64,000 nt of DNA from Pleurodeles waltl (Eukaryota; Chordata; Amphibia; Caudata; Salamandridae): NCBI RefSeq assembly GCF_031143425.1, contig NC_090451.1, positions 355,454,339 through 355,518,338 on the forward strand. Direction: 5' to 3'. The notes beneath the pieces are model-generated. The model searched no databases, was not told where the DNA came from, and was given only the letters and a program-made list of their open reading frames with translations. Shown piece by piece: positions 58,101 to 64,000 of this stretch. A program made the translations under genes and the position numbers. Each line of letters opens with the position of its first letter. The stretch's first letter is position 1.

Positions 58101-59056
58101 AAGCATTTCCAGAGGCTCTGGGAGGCCGCCCTTCCCATGCCTGTAACACCTATTTCCAATGGGAGAGGGTTTAACACCCCTCTCAAAGGAAATGCATTGT
58201 TTTGCCTTCCTGGGATTGAGCTCCTCAATCCCCAGGAGGGCAGAAACCTTTCTGTGAGGTGGTAGCAGCTGTGGCTGCAGTGGAAACCTCAAGGAGCTGG
58301 TTTGGTAGTACTGGGGGTCCATGGTGGAGCCGCTAGGGTGCATGGGATTGGCCCTTAAATACCAGATTTGGATTGAGGTGTCAATTCATTGATCTTAGAC
58401 ACCTCACATGGCCATATTTGGAGTTACCATTGTGAAGCTACATATGTGTATTGACATATGTAGTGCATGCTTATAATGGTGTCCCCACACTCACGAAGTC
58501 CAGGGAATTGGCCCTGGACAACGTGGGAGCACCTTTGCTAGTGCAAGGATGCGCTCACACACAGTAACTTTGCACCTAGCCTTCAGTAGCTGAAGGTTAG
58601 ACATAAGGGCGACTTATAAGTTATCTGGTGCAGTGAAAATAGTGTGTGCACTATTTCACTCTGGTTGCAGTGGCAGTCCTGAAGAAAGGTTTGTATGAGC
58701 TCCTTATGTGTGGCAAAAGAAATGCTGCAGCCCATAAGGATCTCCTGGAACCCCAATGTCCTGGGTACCTAGGTACCATATACTAGGGACTTACGGAGGG
58801 TCCAGTGTGCCAATCAGAATTGGAATATGGAGTCACTAAACTATTTGTGTACCAAATTTGTCACTAGAGTGCATAAGCACTGGAGTTCTGGTTAGCAGAA
58901 CGCCAGTGACACCGTCAAGCATACTGACAACGGTATAGGCCACAAACTATGAACACTGGGGTCCTGACTAGCAGTATCCCAATGGGACAGTTAAAAACCC
59001 TGACAAACAGGCAGAACTTGGAGTTAACATGCCAAGAAAGATGGTACTTTCCTACA
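55187..59056 (-). mobile_element. LTR of the outer-element family carrying a 969-bp insertion
   Basis: Collinear with the family LTR on the minus strand. Plus-strand start TGTAAAAGGCGGGCC (55187), end GATGGTACTTTCCTACA (59056). Without the insertion it is about 2.9 kb. The flanks GTGCT and GCACT agree at three of five positions, so the duplication is uncertain. The U3 end matches the copy ending at 2527 (AAGATGGTACTTTCCTACA) rather than the outer element. Confidence 0.85.
55237..56213. mobile_element. ERV-like solo LTR candidate (969 bp), TSD ATAG
   Basis: 55241-56209 starts TGTCACGTAGGC and ends GGCTACACTACA, flanked by ATAG on both sides (55237-55240, 56210-56213). It lies inside an LTR whose other copies are continuous here (compare ACCTTGTGCCAGGTCCAGCT at 52293-52312). 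TATAAAAATG at 55506 and AATAAAAC near 55546 could be a promoter and poly(A) signal in plus orientation. No coding sequence. TG...CA ends with a 4-bp duplication fit a retroviral or Gypsy solo LTR; the family is unknown. Confidence 0.7.
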
Positions 59057-59554
59057 GCACTCACCATAACCCTCAAGTTGACAGTGATGTCTGCAGGCCG
59101 CCGGTTAACCAGGAATATCTGGAATTTTCTATATGCGTATTCTTGGGTAGTTCCCATGAGTCCATGAGGCTTCGACACTTCCTGCGGTCGGGCCGACCAG
59201 GCCCAGGATGGGCGCAGGTGCCCCGCAGGACTACCAAAGGTGTGTTTCGCCAGTGCCGAGGTGTCGATGCAAGATGGTTTGTGATAGAAAACAATACCGA
59301 CGATTTTCGGTGATTTTTGTATTTTTCGGAATCGAATAACTGGAGCGAAGAGGAACACGTCCGAACCCGATGGCAGAAAGAAAACAATCTAAGATGGAGT
59401 CGATGCCCATGCGCAATAGAGCCAAAAGGGAGGAGTCACTCGGTCCCGTGACTCGAAAAGACTTCTTCGTAGAAAACAACTTGTAACACTCCAAGCCCAA
59501 CACTAGATGGCAGGAACAGTGCACAGCATGCGTATCTGCAGCTACACATGCCAC

Positions 59555-59556
<2 letters not shown>
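59057..59556 (-). mobile_element. DIRS-like 5' terminal region / leader
   Basis: The minus strand begins GTGGCATGTGTAGCTGCAGATACGCATG (near 59553), the terminal motif also seen at 16951. It continues through CTAGTGTTGGGCTTGGAGTG, GAAGAAGTCTTTTCGAGTCA and a CpG-rich leader (CATCGGGTTCGGACGTGTTC) to the LTR boundary at 59056. No gag frame is reached before the LTR. It is the start of an element whose body was displaced or lost. Confidence 0.6.

Positions 59557-59558
<2 letters not shown>

Positions 59559-59586
<28 letters not shown>
59559..59586. repeat. (TA)14 microsatellite
   Basis: 28 bases of uninterrupted TA, directly next to the DIRS terminus. Confidence 0.95.
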
Positions 59587-59589
<3 letters not shown>

Positions 59590-61449
59590 GTAACTTAATG
59601 ATATTGTCATTAACATACCCATTAAAACAATGGCCTTCGCTTCTCTTCTAATATTGTTTTCTTGTAAAACGTTCAGTTCTTTTCATATTTCTTCAAGTAA
59701 TTTTCTTACCATTCAGCAGGATTAAAGAACTATATGCATATCTGCATTTTTATATACACATTTACTTGTCATTTACAATCTGCATCTATCAATTTATTGT
59801 TCTTTGATACTTTCCGCATACAGGGGTACTTAGATAACCACACATTGTCTCTGAAAAATGCAGGAACTGAAACTCCATTTATTGCTGGGCAAAGGCCAAT
59901 AAGTATTTTTTTCTGGTCTTGTCTATTCTGATAATAGTTACTCTTTACACCTCTCTTCGATATTACTCTTTTTAGAATACGACTGCAGGACTGCACTTGA
60001 AAACTCTAAGCCAAGAGATTTTGAAGTCAAAACTATTTCTAGGGAGAGAAGAGAAGTAGCGTGACAGAAATGCTAATATTCTGACAAGGGTATTTGGGCT
60101 CAGAACAATAATCTCTTTTCAAGGATATTTGAGGACCAGAACACTACTCTCTTGTTACGAGTTGGTGTGTCCGTGAACACTAATCTATTAGACGAGCCAT
60201 AGTAACACACACATGGACACTATGAGACTGCGCAGCTCAAACACTTCCCAACCTAAACCCAACAACATACAAACGCTTTTAGCTACCATAGACAGCGTCA
60301 CCCACCTGAAGACTACTGAGAGAAAATGCACAACAAGAACTTAGATGCTTCCAGGTGAGGTAACTCGTTAAGTGTGCCACTTCAAGTGCAGCACGCTCTT
60401 AAGATTATGTTTCCTAGGTGACTAGAACATTTTAAAGGAAACAACTGCAACAACTAGAATGTGCACGCAGTGCATCCAGCGACTGCTGTCTTAAGATTGC
60501 TTCTATGGAAAAGTGAAGCCCACTTGGCAAGATTAAGCAAATGTGGTACAAAGACTTTAGCAGAGAATGGAGTCATGGCCACCGTTTAAGCACCATATAA
60601 AGGGTTTATTTTAAAAGCATATGATTTTCTGATCGACGGATATCTGGCTACTAAGATGTTCATACAGTCTCATTGTAAATTCACATATCCATATTTTATG
60701 ACCACCGGAGCTACCCCCCTAAATTCAATGAGTGTACATTTGGGGTGGGGAATCTCTCCTTGTATTGTGGAAAGCAGTGTCTGTGTGCATGGTAATATAT
60801 TTAAGGGTTTTGCAGCTAGGTGAAGTAGCTCTGAATATCACTGCTGTCTTGGCCATTCTGGGACTATTAAGGTCATTGTTGCATTGGAAGGTCTCAGTTG
60901 GATTAGCACTGCTGGTATTGGGGGAAATCGGAGGAAAAAGCATAAAAAGGTCTTCCTGATAACCCAAAAGTATATTGCCAAAGTAATTTGATTCTCATGC
61001 CCTCAAAGTGTAATTTGGTCAATCTGCATTTGTTCCTGTTGCAAAGGTAGCTGGGAAACTCCAGCCCTCAAGGATTACTAGTAAGTCTTCCAACAACTGA
61101 TTTCCTTGAGAACACCTGCTTATTAGGTCAGCTTGACAGTTCTACAATTATGGTAGGTGAAGGGCTTAGAATGTAAACCTTCACTTTAATAACCAATGTC
61201 AAATCAAATCTGATTCCTGTGACACTAATCTGAAGCTGGTGCCCTCCCTTGTCGTTTGATGCAAGGCATCATCCTTGTATTGTAAGTTTGCACTTTAATT
61301 CTGGGCATCTTCAATGATTGTAATAAGGCTCTGACGGTTAAATATATTTTTCAGTTATAGAACATTTATGTGGCAGAGATGTTTTTCTAACCATAGACCT
61401 TGAATGGTTACATCTCGAAAATGAGCTCACTAATCTGTTAGAAAGGAAT
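59587..61449. other. Intronic DNA, no gene seen
   Basis: AT-rich. A short segment at 61040-61075 (GGGAAACTCCAGCCCTCAAGG) resembles hAT-type MITE termini but has no visible partner end. No exon found. Confidence 0.5.
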
Positions 61450-62240
61450 CGGTGACAAACATTTGGCTCGGTAAAGCTTGTTGGACGAAGATTCTTCATA
61501 GGACATCGTTTGTACCAATGCCATTTCTGTGAATGTCTTCCTTGAACAGAGACTCAGTTTGTCCTTCAAACTGTACTTCCATTGAGACCCCTGATGATCT
61601 AGGCACTGCTATAGAAGTCATGTGAACCCGTGTAGATAATGTGAGCTGCTGGGAAGGATGAGAGTAACAACTGGTGGCATTAAGGTAAAATGGTACATAC
61701 TCTCTCTCCTCCAAAGGACACATTTCTTCCTATTGGGTGTTTACTGCTGCTCCTAGATAATCAAGCATCTGTTCTGGAGAATGTTGATTTTTCAAAGTGG
61801 ATATGTAGACGATGTAACAGGCTGTTGTGTTAAGTCCAACTGTGTATGATGTGCAGACTGTGCTTTAATTAGTCATCCAAGGGTAAATGTAGATCTTTAG
61901 CCTTTTGAGCTAAGCTGCTATTCCTGCCATGCATTTGAACAACATTCTCAGAGCCGATTTCAGCTCAGAGGGTCCAACTTTGTTTTAAGGTAGGTCTTGC
62001 TGAGTATGAATCAGAGGAATTTAGTGTGTCTTTGCTAGTGAAATGTGGAACTAGGTAGGCATCCTGTAAATCCACATACAGTCTCTCTTAATGAGAATAC
62101 ATTTGATGAAAGGCCTGCATCATGAACCTCTCTCTAAATCCATTGGTTTGCCCATTTTGGATCTAAAATAGGTCTGAACTCTTGCTTGGGACCCTTTTAG
62201 GGAACCCAAAAAAAAATCTGAAATAGATGTCTTTTTCTCC
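61450..62240 (-). pseudogene. DIRS-like reverse transcriptase fragment
   Basis: The minus strand near 62180-62140 reads FRPILDPKWANQW, the start of a DIRS RT (R-P-I-L-D-x-K-x-x-N). It is followed, after a stop and shifts, by sequence corresponding to motif A (near 62080-62040) and ELKSALRMLFKCMAGIA (61965-61915), matching F-G-L-x-x-A-x-x-x-F-x-K. Leftward to 61450 lies further degraded polymerase sequence. No gag or recombinase is attached. Confidence 0.6.
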
Positions 62241-63037
62241 TCATCTTGAGGAAGTAAGAATTATATTGCACTTTTGAGAGATTGTACTTACTGATTCAAA
62301 AATTTTATTTTTGTACTGGTTTTGGAAGTACTGGGGGAGTTGGTGCTTTGAATTTGAGAGTATAGCTAGACTAGTAGACTTGTAGGACCCATTTGAGGTA
62401 GTGATAGTATGCAAGTTTATGAACAGTTTCAAAAGACAGAAATTTGGACAGAATCTACAATAAGCACCACCTACTGATTTTCAGCTACCCCTTATCTACT
62501 CAACATCTTCAAATCCATCAGTCTCAACACATTTACTCATCTGAATCGCTACCTTGGAGTATTGCATGTATGCACAATGTTATACAATAATAGTGTGATA
62601 TATTTATGAATGTCATTCCTAACACTTCTCCTTTCACACAAGTCCTAATACAGCACAAGTTTTCAATGGTCCTACCATCTGGATGTATACATGCATTGAA
62701 AACTGTACTAAGTGTATTACACTTGGAATTAAAATGCATTATATCTTTATCCCTCAAATATACTTGTTTAAATTCTTATGCTTATATTCAAGGGGCTTAC
62801 AGTTTGTAGTCCTCAGTTTAGCAGCTAATCTTTAGTCGATGCTTCATCAGTTTAAATATGGTTTGTAGAATGTCATTTAGAACCAGGGATCTGTGGGCTG
62901 TTGATTCGTGTCATTTCTGCTCAAGGAACTAACCAACATTGAAGGCATTCGATATACTTTGACAACATTTTTCTCTTTTATGGCAACACTATTATTAATA
63001 CACTCAACGCAATTCAACAAAAAATTGTTGTTCTTAC
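62241..63037. other. Intronic DNA next to the upstream exon
   Basis: No repeat recognised. It ends with the 5' splice site GTAAGAA (minus, 63037-63031). Confidence 0.55.
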
Positions 63038-63157
63038 CCAAGTTCCGCTGTGTCATTGGTTAAGTCAATATTAAGTGTCATTGGCTGTAAATCGTGGAGC
63101 TGAAACTGTTTTGCTCTGTATGGGAGTTGCCAACATGACTCCACTGCTGCACGAATG
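63038..63157 (-). CDS. TDRD12: TDRD12 internal exon (N-terminal Tudor region)
   Basis: A 120-bp minus-strand exon between a good 3' splice site (GTTTCTGTACTTCACAG) and a strong 5' splice site (TTGG|GTAAGAA). One base completes a codon, then 39 codons read IRAAVESCWQLPYRAKQF... through LHDLQPMTLNI to DLTNDTAEL, with two bases (GG) left over. L-P-x-x-A-x-x-F followed by a beta strand is the C-terminal half of an extended Tudor domain. The wording strongly resembles the first Tudor domain of TDRD12 as I remember it, including the residues around LPYRAK. Joined to the 7927-7982 exon it gives ...TAEL-G-PAKRWDSAA without a frame break. TDRD12 works with PIWI proteins in secondary piRNA biogenesis in germ cells. 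Neighbouring exons are outside the window. Confidence 0.88.
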
Positions 63158-64000
63158 CTGTGAAGTACAGAAACAAAATTAGTTATTAGGCAATTGGTTA
63201 ATTAAGCTGAATCAGAATTACACTTTAAGATTACATTTTTGAACAACTTAGAAGATGTATACTCCCCCCTATACTGCAGAGGACGGGACATTCACATCCT
63301 TTGCACTTCCTCCACAGTACAAAGACTGAAGGCCTTATCCTTTTGTGGTGGCTGAGGAAATCACCAGTGCTTGCACTGGATGCTTCCTTGATTTCTTTCA
63401 TCTGCTGGGGCCAAATGCACAGAGAACCACATTAAGGTCCCATTTTTAAGGGGAATACTGTCCCTTTACAATGGTTGCCGCTCTAGGAAGTATTCTGATC
63501 TGGGATCGTAACCAGGATGCTAGATTCTTTGGCAAAGGGCTAGGGCTTGTTTTTCTTTGGGTGGGGGGGGGGGGGGGGGAGGTGGGGGGGTTGTGGAGAG
63601 GGACAGAGGTGGTTCACACCTCCCAACACAGGGACAAATCACTGCCACTCTTCCCTCCATCAAACTGGGTGCAAACAATTTATGAGCATCTTGGGGGGAA
63701 AACGAACTGCAACAGTTGGTTGCACTTTTATTCAGTCAAAGCAGATAGATGTGGATTCGTTGTTTGCACTTTCAGAACCAGCTTGGATTGGCTTTCGCTC
63801 TCAGTGCCCTTTTAAGACACAGCTGGGTAGTCTCCAGCCTGCAGTATCCACATCAGATGCACAAAGAGGTGTGAGCTTGCTGCACCTAGCTGTCAGCCAC
63901 ACTGAAGGGATGAGGGAAAGAAAGGGTGGTCTCACTCTTCCTGGGGGAAATTAATGCCCATTTTCCTAGCCCTGGGGAGATAGATCAGCCCTCCAAGGAA
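63158..64000 (-). other. Upstream intron with a G17 tract
   Basis: Starts with the polypyrimidine tract of the 63038-63157 exon. It holds a G homopolymer at 63563-63579 and more G-rich sequence to 63590. Plus-strand open frames around 63471-63954 run through this tract and have no recognisable domain. No upstream exon was found. Confidence 0.55.

Larger units (their letters stand above)
7983..63037 (-). other. TDRD12: Inferred ~55-kb TDRD12 intron
   Basis: Runs from the 5' splice site GTAAGAA (63037-63031) to the 3' splice site TTGTAG (ending at 7983), both on the minus strand. The flanking exons keep the reading frame when joined and together give a continuous Tudor-like sequence. No supported exon lies between them, so all mobile elements from 12 kb to 62 kb are taken to be intronic. 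This is inferred from two exons without transcript evidence. Confidence 0.75.

Noticed and set aside
63471..63954. Plus-strand frames of 114 and 135 codons
   Set aside because: They run through a G17 tract, overlap in different frames and have no domain or splice context.

Overview
This is animal nuclear DNA, most likely from a salamander (Urodela), from inside one very large intron. There are no bacterial-style genes. The only host coding sequence I can support is two short, well-spliced minus-strand exons, at 63038-63157 and 7927-7982. Their phases join exactly, and they read as part of the N-terminal Tudor region of TDRD12, a germline piRNA-pathway protein. If that is right, 7983-63037 is a single intron of about 55 kb, and 1-7926 and 63158-64000 belong to the neighbouring introns. 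Giant introns, very long Gmr1-like LTR elements, many DIRS elements and a palindromic Harbinger-type MITE together suggest a salamander. Species is not determinable here.

Layout. 1-2527: truncated minus-strand LTR, placed in the gag region of a DIRS-like element (2528-4575). 4576-16560: ordinary intron with a 23-bp tandem repeat, a hAT-like remnant, MIR-like SINE fragments, the second exon, a LINE-type insertion with 9-bp target duplication, and the MITE. 16565-22285: a DIRS deletion derivative, then a degenerate DIRS element (tyrosine recombinase, RNase H, RT and gag, minus strand) interrupted by a family-B LTR. 22290-24558: an old relative of the main LTR family. 24720-44310: a nested retrotransposon complex. 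44813-51818: a DIRS element with visible inverted termini, split by a complete family-B solo LTR. 52247-55154 and 55187-59056: two more minus-strand LTRs, the second holding a 969-bp ERV-like solo LTR. 59057-62240: DIRS fragments and a (TA)n tract.

The nested complex is the centre of the window. The outer element (24720-44310, plus strand, TSD GTATC) has 3.08-kb LTRs around only 2.97 kb of internal DNA. It codes only for Gag and an aspartic protease, followed by a tail of six exact 33-bp (11-residue) Q-x-x-C repeats. It has no integrase, reverse transcriptase or RNase H. The inner element (24885-35333, minus strand, TSD GGGAC) sits in the outer element's 5' LTR. It has 2.7-kb LTRs and a gag-PR-INT-RT-RH reading frame in which integrase lies upstream of RT, the Gmr1-type order. 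The two share a similar Gag, the same PBS offset and nearly the same polypurine tract. The inner element is therefore a plausible model of an autonomous partner for the outer one. The outer 3' LTR at 41229-44310 preserves the uninterrupted insertion site, and LTR pair differences counted by eye (about 13 against about 40) agree with the nesting order.

Each of the two large elements carries one in-frame stop, so neither copy looks fully competent. All family names rest on motif recognition by eye; no database search was run.
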